Shown piece after piece: positions 28,959 to 38,383 of a DNA stretch of 64,000 bases. The notes under the pieces are model-generated. The model saw only the letters and a program-made list of their open reading frames with translations. It was not told the DNA's origin and searched no databases. Origin of the DNA: Litorilituus lipolyticus (GTDB taxonomy: Bacteria > Pseudomonadota > Gammaproteobacteria > Enterobacterales > Alteromonadaceae); NCBI RefSeq assembly GCF_006439335.1, contig NZ_SAWY01000020.1, forward strand, positions 237,865-301,864. The letters are read 5' to 3'. Both the position numbers and the translations under genes were made by a program. Position 1 is the stretch's first letter. The number at the start of each line of letters is the position of its first letter.

Positions 28959-29510
28959 CTAGCCTCTCAGTTTGTCAACCACTAACATCAGTGCAGCAAT
29001 ACTACGCGCCTCTTTAAAATCAGCTTGTTGTAGTAGGCCTTGGTAGTCTTTAATAGACCATGTAACCAGTTCTAATGGCTCTGGCTCATCTCCAGGTAAC
29101 GATGATTTATACAAATCACCTGCAAGGAAGATATCCATCTTGGCATTAAAAAAGGCTGGCGCCATCATTAATTGCGATACCTTAGTTAATTTGTTACTGC
29201 CGTAAGCAATTTCTTCCTGTAACTCTCTATTTGCGGCTACTTCTGCCGACTCACCTTCATCAATTAACCCCTTAGGAAAGCCAAGCATATAACTATGAGT
29301 ACCAGCACAATATTCCCTGACCAATAACAGTGTTTCATCATCAAGCATTGGTACAATCATCACCGCACCTCGACCTGAACCAACCATTCGTTCGTACAAG
29401 CGCTTTTCACCATTACTGAAAGTTAAATCAAGTTGCTCAATTGAAAACAGCTGGCTTTTTGCTATTAGCTTTTGCGCATTAATTTTAGGTAATTGGTTTT
29501 TACTAGTCAT
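28959..29510 (-). CDS. nudE: ADP compounds hydrolase NudE
   Basis: Nudix hydrolase acting on ADP-ribose, Ap3A and NADH-type compounds. The Nudix box is complete: GFPKGLIDEGESAEVAANRE followed by LQEEIAYG (about residues 88-115). Length 183 matches E. coli NudE (186), and the surrounding order cysQ-nudE then divergent yrfG is the usual one in this group. Its start is divergent from yrfG with 75 bases between. Confidence 0.93.
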   Translation of the reverse strand: MTSKNQLPKINAQKLIAKSQLFSIEQLDLTFSNGEKRLYERMVGSGRGAVMIVPMLDDETLLLVREYCAGTHSYMLGFPKGLIDEGESAEVAANRELQEEIAYGSNKLTKVSQLMMAPAFFNAKMDIFLAGDLYKSSLPGDEPEPLELVTWSIKDYQGLLQQADFKEARSIAALMLVVDKLRG

Positions 29511-29585
29511 TTGCTTAAAACAATTTAATTCATTCCATTTATATCGCTATAATGACACGATAATCATCACTATTGGAACCGCTAA

Positions 29586-30260
29586 ATGCTTAATTGGGCA
29601 GAAATTTCTACCGTGCTTATTGATATGGATGGCACAATCCTAGATCTACACTTTGATAACCACTTTTGGCAAGAGCATTTACCTCTACGTTATAGTGAAA
29701 AAATGTCCATTAGCCTTGAACAGGCAAAGGATGAATTAATTTCAGATTATCAGTCAGTTGCTGGCACTATAGAATGGTACTGTTTAGATTACTGGCAAGA
29801 AAAAACCCAACTTCCGATCAAAACACTTAAGCGTGAAATTCAACACCTCATTCAGCTCAGAGAAGATGCCCATGATTTTTTAATTGCTTTAAAAGAAAGT
29901 GGTAGAGACGTTATCTTAGTAACAAACGCACACCCTGAATCTTTATCGCTTAAAATAGAGCGAACCAAACTCGATAAATATTTTGACGTACTCTATTCCA
30001 CTCATGAGTTTGGAGTAACTAAAGAGTCACAAACGTTATGGCAAAGACTGCAAGTTAAGCAAGGCTTTAAAAATGAAGAGACATTATTTATTGATGATAG
30101 TATCAATATTTTAGAGTCTGCAAAGCAATTTGGTATAAAGCATCTACTGGCTGTTGCAAACCCAGATAGTAAGAAAGCCGATAATATTATTAGCGACTTT
30201 CCTGCCATTACTAATTTCAACTGTCTTATTAAAGATATCCAACAAACGGCTTTTAGTTAG
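29586..30260 (+). CDS. yrfG: GMP/IMP nucleotidase (HAD family)
   Basis: HAD-superfamily phosphatase that hydrolyses purine nucleotides in E. coli. Motif I is VLIDMDGTILDL (residues about 10-21), the family-specific NHFWQEHLPLRYSE follows, motif II is VILVTNAH, and motif III/IV lie in GVTKESQTLW and LFIDDSINIL. The 224-residue length matches. In E. coli yrfG lies directly before hslR; here a 12-kb type II secretion operon and an accessory block separate them. Confidence 0.93.
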   Translation: MLNWAEISTVLIDMDGTILDLHFDNHFWQEHLPLRYSEKMSISLEQAKDELISDYQSVAGTIEWYCLDYWQEKTQLPIKTLKREIQHLIQLREDAHDFLIALKESGRDVILVTNAHPESLSLKIERTKLDKYFDVLYSTHEFGVTKESQTLWQRLQVKQGFKNEETLFIDDSINILESAKQFGIKHLLAVANPDSKKADNIISDFPAITNFNCLIKDIQQTAFS

Positions 30261-30275
30261 ACGTGTGTTAGTTAA

Positions 30276-30800
30276 TTAGTTGCTAACACTGTAACCTTTC
30301 GCTTCTAAACAAATGCCTCTCGCCTTGTTGTATTCTCCTTGCAGCTGCACTGAAACTTGTTGTTCTTGCAGCGCCTGTTGTTGAGCTTCAACCTGAGCTG
30401 CTTGTTGTTGAGCAGCCGCTCTTCTACTTTGTCTTCTTCCTGCTAACGCGCCGATTGCAGCCCCTTTAGCAGCGCCATTGCTGACATCATTATCTCCAAT
30501 TTCCGCTATAACAGCACCTGCAGCAGCTCCACCAATGGCTCCACGAATACCTGAACCTGGTTGAGCACTTGCTTGTGCTGGTGAAGTTGTCGATGTCGTT
30601 GACTGTGTTTGATTACTCGGAGCTAGTGGATCGAAGCCAGTTTCGCTAACAGCCCAGCTATGACATGTATACTCATCTTTTTGTTGCTGTTCTTTTGTCT
30701 GTCCATTTTTAGGGAAAACATAAGTTTGTGCATTGACGCTAGCATTTATAACAAAAAGCATTATAGAAAGAAGTAACGTTTTCATGACTAAATTATTCAT
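30276..30800 (-). CDS. Glycine-zipper envelope protein
   Basis: Exported protein of unknown function. A signal peptide is cut near VNA before QTYVFP. Residues about 84-120 (IRGAIGGAAAGAVIAEIG, NGAAKGAAIGALAGRR) form a glycine-zipper pair typical of outer-membrane-associated proteins. Before it lies a Ser/Thr/Pro/Gln linker; after it a Gln/Ala-rich helix (AAAQQQAAQVEAQQQALQEQ). The motif KDEYTCHSWAVSETGFDP near residue 41 is shared by many such proteins. It is convergent with yrfG. M6 is an alternative start. Confidence 0.8.
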   Translation of the reverse strand: MNNLVMKTLLLSIMLFVINASVNAQTYVFPKNGQTKEQQQKDEYTCHSWAVSETGFDPLAPSNQTQSTTSTTSPAQASAQPGSGIRGAIGGAAAGAVIAEIGDNDVSNGAAKGAAIGALAGRRQSRRAAAQQQAAQVEAQQQALQEQQVSVQLQGEYNKARGICLEAKGYSVSN

Positions 30801-31073
30801 TTTTGTCTCACTGTTATTTTATTAATGTCTAAGAATGATATAAGTGTAATCTCACAGGGATAGTACTTCCAATGACTCTTAGTCATCACAATTATGTGCT
30901 ATATGCATATCTATGCTGTGAGATTCCCCTTCGACATTGATTTTCCGTGGTTTCTTTTAACCGCCACTGCTCTAAGTATGCGTAAAATATCTTGATTTAC
31001 TTGAATTATCAGGCAATAAGATTAGTATTGTTCTATACATAGTCATCAATATTAATCACTCTAAGGACAATAA

Positions 31074-31430
31074 ATGAAATATTTGATATTACCCCTTGCA
31101 TTAATAAGCACTAGCGTTTTTGCATCAGATACCTTATCAAAAAGCGAAAAAGGAGAAGTAGAATTAATGCTTGCTGAAGCGGCAAGTAAACTGATCTACT
31201 TAGAGCGTGATTGTGGTAAACCAATGGATAAACAAAAATTTAAGGAGTTAGCTAAAATTAAAGCCTTTTCTGAAGGTTTCACCACGATTGAAGGTATCAG
31301 CTGGGAAAGAGTTAAGCGTAAAGCACATAAAGGTTATGGAGCATTAAAAATTGAAGCGCCTGTTGGTGAATTATGTGAACAATATAAAGCCGATATTAAA
31401 GGGAACTACCGCTTCTTAAAAGAGCACTAA
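31074..31430 (+). CDS. Unrecognised small periplasmic protein
   Basis: A 118-residue protein with a clear signal peptide, MKYLILPLALISTSVFA, before SDTL. The mature part is lysine/glutamate-rich and largely helical, with two cysteines (in RDCGKP and GELCEQY) that could form a disulfide. The ATG follows AAGGACAATAA, a good ribosome site. It stands alone in a block of envelope proteins and I recognise no domain. Confidence 0.72.
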   Translation: MKYLILPLALISTSVFASDTLSKSEKGEVELMLAEAASKLIYLERDCGKPMDKQKFKELAKIKAFSEGFTTIEGISWERVKRKAHKGYGALKIEAPVGELCEQYKADIKGNYRFLKEH

Positions 31431-31499
31431 TTTGCGAGTACATTTATATAAAATCTTCTATTAAACACAGAAGCTTTTCAATTCCAACGAGGCAGACAA

Positions 31500-32249
31500 T
31501 TAAAATTTAAACTGCAATCCCAACGTTGGACCGTGTGTAATAGTGTCATAGCGAAATGAGCCAATTTGCTTTTCATCTATACCATTATCATAATCAACCC
31601 AAGAAGCTTTATAGCGCACATTCACCGTCATTAGTTTACTAATATTATAAGAAAAACCAGTCTCAACAGTCGATGTGAAGTCTGCACTAGCGCCAAATCC
31701 CCCTAAATCCCCCCTTGCCATTAGGGACCAACGTTTATTCAATGCATGCTGCCATCGAACACCAGCAACAATATCAACCCAGTCTTCTTTCACTGCTGTC
31801 ATTCTATTATTATCCGGCGTTATATTTACATCAAACAGCAAGCTTAAATCATTATCCCACCATCGAATACCCACAAAATAATCCACAATGTTTCGACCAT
31901 AATTAACTCTATATAACCCAGCAGCCTCAAGTACGCCTTGCCGTATTGTTGCTTTTGCAATGCCATCTCGGCTATTAGTATGTGTTTGACTAAGATCCAT
32001 AAAACCATAGTCGATAAACATACCCCAACCTGATTTATGATGTGCTTCTGCATGTATCATAGCAGCCATATCAAGGTTATCTAAAATTGTTTGGAAATCA
32101 ACATCAACGGGAACACCTGACAACCTACCAATACTTGCATCCCCTTCAATTTTAGTCGCCATTAAATAGGGCTCTACCAGAAATGACCAATTTTTCGCAC
32201 TGACTGGTAGACTGGCTAATATCGTAAAAGCAATTATCGTTTTTTTCAT
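31500..32249 (-). CDS. Predicted outer-membrane beta-barrel protein
   Basis: A 249-residue exported protein. The signal peptide MKKTIIAFTILASLPVSA precedes KNWSFLVEPYLMATKIEG. Alternating polar/aromatic strands recur (SGWGMFIDYGFMDL, VLEAAGLYRVNYG, VDYFVGIRWWDN, VETGFSYNISKLMTVNVRYKA) and the last residue is phenylalanine (TLGLQFKF), as in barrel proteins. The ATG at 32249 has AAGGA seven bases upstream and is preferred over longer starts. No specific porin or enzyme family is recognised. Confidence 0.78.
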   Translation of the reverse strand: MKKTIIAFTILASLPVSAKNWSFLVEPYLMATKIEGDASIGRLSGVPVDVDFQTILDNLDMAAMIHAEAHHKSGWGMFIDYGFMDLSQTHTNSRDGIAKATIRQGVLEAAGLYRVNYGRNIVDYFVGIRWWDNDLSLLFDVNITPDNNRMTAVKEDWVDIVAGVRWQHALNKRWSLMARGDLGGFGASADFTSTVETGFSYNISKLMTVNVRYKASWVDYDNGIDEKQIGSFRYDTITHGPTLGLQFKF

Positions 32250-32335
32250 GGACATATCCTTTTGATGTATGAAAATTATTGCCACCACTTGTGGCCGACA
32301 AACATAAGCATAAATGCTTATACCACTATCAGCAA

Positions 32336-32371
32336 GAAAGCGGCTATTTCAATTCGACAATAACCGCTTTC
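32336..32371. terminator. Possible terminator hairpin
   Basis: GAAAGCGG and CCGCTTTC pair, with an inner TATT/AATA, between two minus-strand genes. The T-run (CTTTTTT) follows the stem on plus, where no gene lies upstream; on minus the tail is only TTGCT. It may weakly end the DUF4136 transcript. Confidence 0.35.
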
Positions 32372-32404
32372 TCTTTTTTAAAGTAGTTCGCTTTGCCAAT
32401 ATTA

Positions 32405-32977
32405 TTAAGTTGTTGGCAAATTGCTCATCATTGCTGTAATAACATGATTCACCTCTTGCTCATGTTCCTGCGCATTATCGTATGCATGTAATGGCTTACT
32501 TAATGTACTACGATAAACGGTTTGCTTAGTTTTATTATCAATGATATCAATCACTAATGTACCTTCAACATACTCACGAGTGCTTATATGATTAATACCT
32601 TGGTTGTAACCACAACGATAACAACTTGAACCATAATATCCTGAATTATAAGTGGCATTCACTTTCAACTTATCTTTTGTCAAGATAAAGTAACTTACTA
32701 ATACGTCAGCCTCTTGCTGCGTCACTTGGGTTTTCCCTAGTTTATTCAAAGACAATTCAAGTGCATTATTAACGCGTAACCTGTCTATATCACTTAACAG
32801 AGGATTCTTTAAATGGCTATCTCCAATAACGTTATAGCTATTCACTAAGTTAAAGTCATAATTAGCATTATAATCAGTTATCGGGGTATAGTTTGCCGAA
32901 CACGCCCCTAAAATCATAACAATAGATAAAGGGACTATTCGAAGTATCTTATTAAATTTGATCATTGATATTTTCAT
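32405..32977 (-). CDS. DUF4136 lipoprotein
   Basis: Predicted lipoprotein of unknown function. The signal peptide ends with MILGAC, lipidated cysteine near residue 26. The body follows the DUF4136 plan: a YDFNLVNSYNVIG strand near the start, DIDRLRVNNALELSLNKLG, ADVLVSYFILTKDK, and EGTLVIDIIDNKTKQTVYRS near the C-terminus. A Tyr/Gly/Cys-rich stretch (SGYYGSSCYRCGYNQG) in the middle is typical. It is divergent from the LysR gene with about 190 bases between. Confidence 0.83.
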   Translation of the reverse strand: MKISMIKFNKILRIVPLSIVMILGACSANYTPITDYNANYDFNLVNSYNVIGDSHLKNPLLSDIDRLRVNNALELSLNKLGKTQVTQQEADVLVSYFILTKDKLKVNATYNSGYYGSSCYRCGYNQGINHISTREYVEGTLVIDIIDNKTKQTVYRSTLSKPLHAYDNAQEHEQEVNHVITAMMSNLPTT

Positions 32978-33165
32978 GATTTCCTCAACTTATTCATCGC
33001 ATGTAGTTTTCATAAGTAAGTCTATGACAGCAACGTTATGCTATCCAACGACTTACCTACATAACTAATATGCACTAGACACATAATTATTAACTAAGTG
33101 CATTGAAATCAATAAATAGTGGGCATATGATGATGAGTAATCATCTTTAACAAGAGCTGTAGTAT

Positions 33166-34101
33166 ATGGAATTATCTGAGCAAAAGTTATCAAGAATTGA
33201 TTTAAACTTGCTTATATCTTTAAGTGTATTATTGAAAGAGCGCAACGTTAGTCGTGCAGCTGAACGCTTATATTTATCTCAATCGGCCATGAGTCGTACT
33301 TTACAAAGGTTAAGAGCTCTTTTTGATGACCCTTTATTCAATCGCACTGCCCAAGGTATTATTCCTACTAGTAAAGCCCTAGAAATAGAACAGCTGCTGC
33401 CTGATTTATTACAAAGCTTGTCGATGATTCTAGATAACGCCCCCTTTAACGCCGCCAGCTGTGACAAGCATATTGCGATATCGATGCCCGTTTTGATCAG
33501 CCAAGCATTTTTCGAGAGTTTTTTTATCGAGTTAACTAGGCAAGCGCCAAATATTACATTAGCTGAATACTCTGCCAAAGCTAATCCATTCCCTCTATTA
33601 GCGTCTGGAGCATTAGATTTTGCCATACATAGTGAAACATTGAATGATAATCACTTTAACTCGATACGGTTAGGAACAATTACACCAGCAATTTTCGCCA
33701 GAATAGACCACCCGTTAGCTAAAAAGAAGTCGCTTAGATTAAACGACTGCTTGTACTATAAATTTATCGAATTAAACATTGAAGATGAACACAGTCACAA
33801 CTTTATCAACCCTGTCAATCATATACTATCAAAACAGGGTATGAAGCGGGATATTCAAGTAAAATCGAGCCAGTTCAGTATAGTTATGGAACTGCTTAAC
33901 CGTACTGATTCATTGTTAATAGGCCCCAATTTCTTACTACAAAATAAACTGATAGCGCAAGACTGTTGTAATATTTTTACTTTTGATGAAAGTCACGATA
34001 ATTCACTCGAATTATTTCTAATTTCACATCAAAGAATCGAAAACAGTGATGCACATCAATGGGTTCAGCAACAAATACTTGACAGCTTCTCCATCAATTA
34101 A
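33166..34101 (+). CDS. LysR family transcriptional regulator
   Basis: The N-terminal winged helix reads RIDLNLLISLSVLLKERNVS and AAERLYLSQSAMSRTLQRLR (residues about 10-50), the standard LysR DNA-binding domain; the remainder is the effector-binding domain. The product is 311 residues. It is divergent from a DUF4136 lipoprotein gene and convergent with gspN, nine bases away. The target is unknown; LysR proteins often control the divergent neighbour, here the lipoprotein. Confidence 0.9.
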   Translation: MELSEQKLSRIDLNLLISLSVLLKERNVSRAAERLYLSQSAMSRTLQRLRALFDDPLFNRTAQGIIPTSKALEIEQLLPDLLQSLSMILDNAPFNAASCDKHIAISMPVLISQAFFESFFIELTRQAPNITLAEYSAKANPFPLLASGALDFAIHSETLNDNHFNSIRLGTITPAIFARIDHPLAKKKSLRLNDCLYYKFIELNIEDEHSHNFINPVNHILSKQGMKRDIQVKSSQFSIVMELLNRTDSLLIGPNFLLQNKLIAQDCCNIFTFDESHDNSLELFLISHQRIENSDAHQWVQQQILDSFSIN

Positions 34102-34110
34102 CCTGAAAAA

Positions 34111-34863
34111 CTAAAAGTTAACTCGGTAGCGCCCTTCGCTGTCAGGTCGGCCAAGAAAAGGTAAAGCTTGTTTAAGCTCATTTGGAAACTTAGCACCTGG
34201 CTTTAAATGGCCTTGCCCTGAAATAGCGCCTTGTCCTTGTATATATGCACTGAATGTTAATCCTAAATCATTTTTAGGATTAACAGTTACTGATATTGCT
34301 TGATTTTCACAGCCAATTACCGCAGAAAGCTTATTCAGTTTAATATTTTGCTCTAAAGCAATAACGCCTGCTCTTTGCCAGTCAATATTACCTTGCGCTT
34401 CTATGCAAGCATTATTATTACCTAAGTCAATAAGCATTTCCGTTAACATTACTTCAACATCGCCTTTCGCTGTTAAAGGCAATGGCAAACTAATTTGCTG
34501 TGCAATAGCATTTGCTTTAACGAACACTTCAACATTTGAGAGTGACAAGCTTTCATGTGATACAGCTGCTGTAAGTTTTCCCTCTGGCCCTGCAATTAAC
34601 GGATCTCCAAAAGTGATATCCACACTAGGTGTCAGGGTAAATAAAGACCAAAAACTTAAGCGCGCATTGATCTTATTTAAGGTAGTTTCAGCAATAAAGG
34701 CCTGCTCAATATCCATATTCCAAACAGTACCAGAAACACTAGATACTCCAATATTTTTAGGTAGTTTAACTTGCCCTAAAACAAACGTTGCAGGCATAGA
34801 CGCCACTAAAAAAATAAGAAATAAGCCCAAAAACAATGTGCCATAGCTGAAGTACTTCTTCAT
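34111..34863 (-). CDS. gspN: Type II secretion system protein N
   Basis: Inner-membrane-anchored periplasmic component of the type II machine, variably present among species. One membrane helix (about residues 8-30) is followed by a beta-rich periplasmic domain with the family features SVSGTVWNMDIEQA near residue 45 and GQGHLKPGAKFP and FLGRPDSEGRYRVNF at the C-terminus. Length 250 matches. It is the last gene of gspCDEFGHIJKLMN, 50 bases after gspM. Confidence 0.9.
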   Translation of the reverse strand: MKKYFSYGTLFLGLFLIFLVASMPATFVLGQVKLPKNIGVSSVSGTVWNMDIEQAFIAETTLNKINARLSFWSLFTLTPSVDITFGDPLIAGPEGKLTAAVSHESLSLSNVEVFVKANAIAQQISLPLPLTAKGDVEVMLTEMLIDLGNNNACIEAQGNIDWQRAGVIALEQNIKLNKLSAVIGCENQAISVTVNPKNDLGLTFSAYIQGQGAISGQGHLKPGAKFPNELKQALPFLGRPDSEGRYRVNF

Positions 34864-34913
34864 GAAAATTCTCTAATAAAATGTTTTACTTATGGATTGA
34901 ATCAGTATCAGTA

Positions 34914-35381
34914 CTAACGTTTTGCCAATTGCAATCGTCGTACTTTAACTTCGCCTGCACGCACACCTTTTGATAAATCAATGGATTTAACTTGTAAACC
35001 TTCATTATTGGCTAGATGTTCTAACCAAAACAACAATTGAGTAAACGGCGCACTATCAATCCACACTTGTAAATCTTCACCTTGCGGCTGCATGCGGGTA
35101 ATAGTTATTTGATGCCCATTCGCACTACGGTTAATAATACTTGATAAGCTACCTGTGGTTTTGCCTGGATTATTCTTTTTCGCACTTTGATAATGTTGAG
35201 TATTTTCTTGTACCCAAGTTAATAAGCTTTGCTGCCTTTTTAGTTTATTTTGCGATTGCGTTAAACTGTCATTTAAAGGTTGCCAAACCAAGCTATAAAT
35301 AATAAACACCAACACAGCAAAGCCCATAGTAGCGACTAAACGTTGTTCTCTTTGATTTAATTGCTGCCACCAAGCCTTCAT
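34914..35381 (-). CDS. gspM: Type II secretion system protein M
   Basis: Inner-membrane protein that pairs with GspL in the assembly platform. A short N-terminal cytoplasmic tail (MKAWWQQLNQREQRLVATMG) precedes one helix (about 18-36), a coiled coil and a ferredoxin-like periplasmic domain. Length 155 is typical. Its ATG overlaps the gspL stop by four bases (ATGA), which fits equal production of the two partners. Confidence 0.92.
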   Translation of the reverse strand: MKAWWQQLNQREQRLVATMGFAVLVFIIYSLVWQPLNDSLTQSQNKLKRQQSLLTWVQENTQHYQSAKKNNPGKTTGSLSSIINRSANGHQITITRMQPQGEDLQVWIDSAPFTQLLFWLEHLANNEGLQVKSIDLSKGVRAGEVKVRRLQLAKR

Positions 35382-36640
35382 GACTTTCCACCTCGAGCTT
35401 TTGAATTAGGCTTGTTTACAATACTGAATGAACCGCTCACTTTATCGCCTTGGTTATTTTGTGCGCCTTGTTTTATGGTAAGGCCGGTATTTTCTAAAGC
35501 CGCTTTAAATTGCTCAAAATGTTGATAGCTATCAGCGAGGGCTTGAATACGAAGCTCTTGTCTTTTGCCATCAAACTTTAAAGAATTAGGCTTCAATTGA
35601 GGTACTTGAGTAAAAGCAGGCTGTACTTTAGCTAACATCGCTAAAAAACCTTCGCTATCATTTGCACCGCCTAATTGAGCTAGCTTTTGATTTAACTGAG
35701 ATTTTATCGTCGAAACCCTGACACGTTTTGTATTCGGAAACGCTTCCTTATAACTATCAACAATAGCTTGTTCTGTCTTAGCAACTTGCTCATTTAATTG
35801 CCACAGTTGCGCGCCTTTATTTGCAAAAGTTAACAATAATGCAAATACTGCCATCGCAGCTACTGACATCCAATGTTTCAATGCCATGCTATGTTCACTT
35901 CTAACTTTATAGTCACCCTGAAGCAAGTTAAATTTAGTCTGTGAAAAGTGCTTTGCTAATAAGGCTAACGGTAACTCTTCAGGCATAGCATTGACTGACA
36001 ATTGTTCGCTGTGAGCTAAAGGCGAATAAGCGGCTAAATTAATTGGTTCACTTTCATTATCTTCTGAATCTAAGCTATGACACTGCAATTGCCATGTCAT
36101 TGCATCTAATGTAAAGCCTTGCCACGTCCCCTGCCTAACGATAACTTGTGCATCATCAGTTTGATCTAGGGCGATAGCACTCCATTGCTCCGCCAATAAA
36201 GGCATAGCTAACACTTCGGGTAGCATCGTTTTAGCGGAAATATCTGCGTCATTCAACCAAGACTGCCAAGCTTGTATTTGTTCATGTGCTACGATAGCCG
36301 TAAAACAGTTATTACCTTGTTCATCTTCTGGCAAATCGGCATACGCAAAAAACATTTCTTCAACATCTTGCGCTAAATCTTCTTCAAGCATATAAGGAAC
36401 GGCTAACTTAACTGCGCGTTGAGATTTGCCAGGTACGGTTAAACGCTTCAGTAGCACATCACAACTTGGCACAAGCACATTGACTTGGCGTTGATTGGCT
36501 TTCTCTGTTAAATCAGATAACTGCTCAGCACTTTTGAGTTCTCCGCTGGCAATAATTTCTTCGCCATGAGCAGACAATATAAGCCAATGCACGACGGCTT
36601 GTTTTTTACTGCCAAGGCGGATGTATAATGTTTCTGCCAC
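35378..36640 (-). CDS. gspL: Type II secretion system protein L
   Basis: Links the GspE ATPase to the inner-membrane platform. The N-terminal 250 residues form the actin-like cytoplasmic domain (LKRLTVPGKSQRAVKLAVPY, LEEDLAQDVEEMFFAYADLP), followed by one membrane helix (HWMSVAAMAVFALLLTFANK, about residues 256-275) and a periplasmic ferredoxin-like domain. Length 420 is normal. Start and stop overlap gspK by one base (TAATG) and gspM by four, giving tight coupling. Confidence 0.94.
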   Translation of the reverse strand: MAETLYIRLGSKKQAVVHWLILSAHGEEIIASGELKSAEQLSDLTEKANQRQVNVLVPSCDVLLKRLTVPGKSQRAVKLAVPYMLEEDLAQDVEEMFFAYADLPEDEQGNNCFTAIVAHEQIQAWQSWLNDADISAKTMLPEVLAMPLLAEQWSAIALDQTDDAQVIVRQGTWQGFTLDAMTWQLQCHSLDSEDNESEPINLAAYSPLAHSEQLSVNAMPEELPLALLAKHFSQTKFNLLQGDYKVRSEHSMALKHWMSVAAMAVFALLLTFANKGAQLWQLNEQVAKTEQAIVDSYKEAFPNTKRVRVSTIKSQLNQKLAQLGGANDSEGFLAMLAKVQPAFTQVPQLKPNSLKFDGKRQELRIQALADSYQHFEQFKAALENTGLTIKQGAQNNQGDKVSGSFSIVNKPNSKARGGKS

Positions 36641-37728
36641 TAGTTTTGTCCTATGGTACGACTTATTATATTTATTTGCTGATCATCCATAACTTTCATT
36701 ACAGAGTTCAAAGTAAAATAGCTATTGTTAAAGCTGGTTTTAGCTCTTAGTTTAAAGTAATCACTATCAACAACAAACTGCTTTTTCTGTTCTTCTGAGA
36801 GCTTTATCTTACTTAGCTCTGGTAAATTATAAAATTCTTCTAGGCTTTCAAAGCCTTCTTCTGAACGAGCAGACAATACTTGCTGTGCGTCATCGAGGTT
36901 AGATGATAATAATGCTTGCAGCAGCTCAGGATGCTCAGCCGATATAGTATTAATATTTATCTTATGTAAATTAGTATTTTCCAATACACATACATATGGC
37001 TTTAACGCGACAATCACTTGTGGAGTGAAATGCTCAACCACGCGCAATTCACTTACACTCGCCAAATAATTATTCGCAGCTAAATAAGGGAACTCCCTCG
37101 AAGCATAATCATCATCTTCCGCGCCACTGGTGCCGGTTATAAATCCATCAGCATCTAACCAGTCTGTCAACGAATCAGTCATTGATTCGGCTTCAAACTC
37201 ACCTATGCCATCAACATTCAGTGCAACGATCAAATCTTTTAAAATAGTTTTTGGATCTACGGTTTTATTATTTCCATTATTACTATTGTTGTTGCCTTCA
37301 TTCTCTTTATCACCTGAGTTATCATCTTTATTATTGTTATCCCCTGAGCCTGAATTATCATCATTTTCGTCATTCGGCTTTGATTTCTCAGTCGCTAAGG
37401 CATTTAAATTAAAACAGCTTTGTAAATCGGTTATTTGCCCTGTTATTTCACCAAACTCAACAGGATAGGTTGTTTCTTCTTGTGCCCAAATTTGCCCTAA
37501 ATGGGTTACATCTTTATCATCTTTAAATGCAGTCATGAGTACGCGCTTACTAAACTCTTCAGCGCCCATAGCATACCAATAAGCTTGTTGGTTTGAGCCT
37601 ATATTTACACTACGCTGCATTTGCATCTGCAAACGTGTCGTCATTTGCGCTGCGATAATAGCTGCTAGCGCAACAATAAGCATGACGGTAATCAATGCTA
37701 CACCTTGGTGGCTTTTTTTACCGACCAT
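36640..37728 (-). CDS. gspK: Type II secretion minor pseudopilin K
   Basis: Large minor pseudopilin thought to cap the pseudopilus tip with GspI and GspJ. The prepilin site is KSHQG/VALITVMLIVALA. The alpha-helical insertion domain contains an unusual low-complexity acidic/asparagine stretch of about 40 residues (roughly 115-156), including DENDDNSGSGDNNNKDDNSG, before the conserved DWLDADGF region near 195. The ATG at 37728 has AGGGA eight bases upstream and overlaps the gspJ end by 11 bases; an ATG two codons earlier is possible. Confidence 0.93.
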   Translation of the reverse strand: MVGKKSHQGVALITVMLIVALAAIIAAQMTTRLQMQMQRSVNIGSNQQAYWYAMGAEEFSKRVLMTAFKDDKDVTHLGQIWAQEETTYPVEFGEITGQITDLQSCFNLNALATEKSKPNDENDDNSGSGDNNNKDDNSGDKENEGNNNSNNGNNKTVDPKTILKDLIVALNVDGIGEFEAESMTDSLTDWLDADGFITGTSGAEDDDYASREFPYLAANNYLASVSELRVVEHFTPQVIVALKPYVCVLENTNLHKININTISAEHPELLQALLSSNLDDAQQVLSARSEEGFESLEEFYNLPELSKIKLSEEQKKQFVVDSDYFKLRAKTSFNNSYFTLNSVMKVMDDQQINIISRTIGQN

Positions 37729-38383
37729 CTGCATTATCCCTCGCAGGTACTGTTTCTCCTGCCACTAAAAATTGTCGGCGAATTAAGCCAAAATCTTGAG
37801 TATCAACTTCTATGGCTATCGCCAGTGGTAATTCTTGCTTTGGCCACTTATCTTGCCATTCTTTGCCATCATAAAACTCAAATGAAATGCCATTAACTTC
37901 ACTAATTAATGGTCTTACTTTTGGCTCTTCACCCACCACCGCATCAACAAAGTTATAATGCAAGCGTTCTAACATTTCATCTCTTAGCCGATAAGCAACA
38001 GCTTGTAATTCACTTCTCGGTAATAACATGCCAGGGTTTGTCCATCCGTGGCGCACAAAAGCCAAGGCTTGCTCATTTTCTAAAAAGCTTTCTTCCGCGG
38101 TTTGCAGATATTGCTTACTTGGTGCCTCACCGTTGATTCTTATGCTGCGACGAGCTAACTGGCTCAAGTCTCTTTCAATAAGAATAAAAGCGCGTTGCAA
38201 CTCATTTTGTCGAGCACTACGTAGCTTTGATGTTTCATCGCCACGCTGTACGGTGTCAAAAATAGTAAAGCTTGCCAAACCAACCACGGAAAAAATAGCA
38301 ATGGCAATCAATACTTCTAATAAAGTAAAACCGCTACTGCTCTTAACCTGTCGCCTGTGACTCACAGCTATGCTATTCATCAA
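37718..38383 (-). CDS. gspJ: Type II secretion minor pseudopilin J
   Basis: Minor pseudopilin of the tip complex. The prepilin peptidase site SSSG/FTLLEVLIAIAIFSVVG lies near residue 17, with the conserved glutamate at mature position 5. The globular part includes RAFILIERDLSQLARRSIR and a C-terminal LPLAIAIEVDTQDFG. The 221-residue length fits. It overlaps gspI by four bases and gspK by about 11. Confidence 0.93.
   Translation of the reverse strand: MMNSIAVSHRRQVKSSSGFTLLEVLIAIAIFSVVGLASFTIFDTVQRGDETSKLRSARQNELQRAFILIERDLSQLARRSIRINGEAPSKQYLQTAEESFLENEQALAFVRHGWTNPGMLLPRSELQAVAYRLRDEMLERLHYNFVDAVVGEEPKVRPLISEVNGISFEFYDGKEWQDKWPKQELPLAIAIEVDTQDFGLIRRQFLVAGETVPARDNADGR

Noticed and set aside
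30264..30290. GTGTTAG/CTAACAC inverted repeat between yrfG and the glycine-zipper gene
   Set aside because: Seven base pairs, no T-run, partly inside the coding end; too weak for a terminator.
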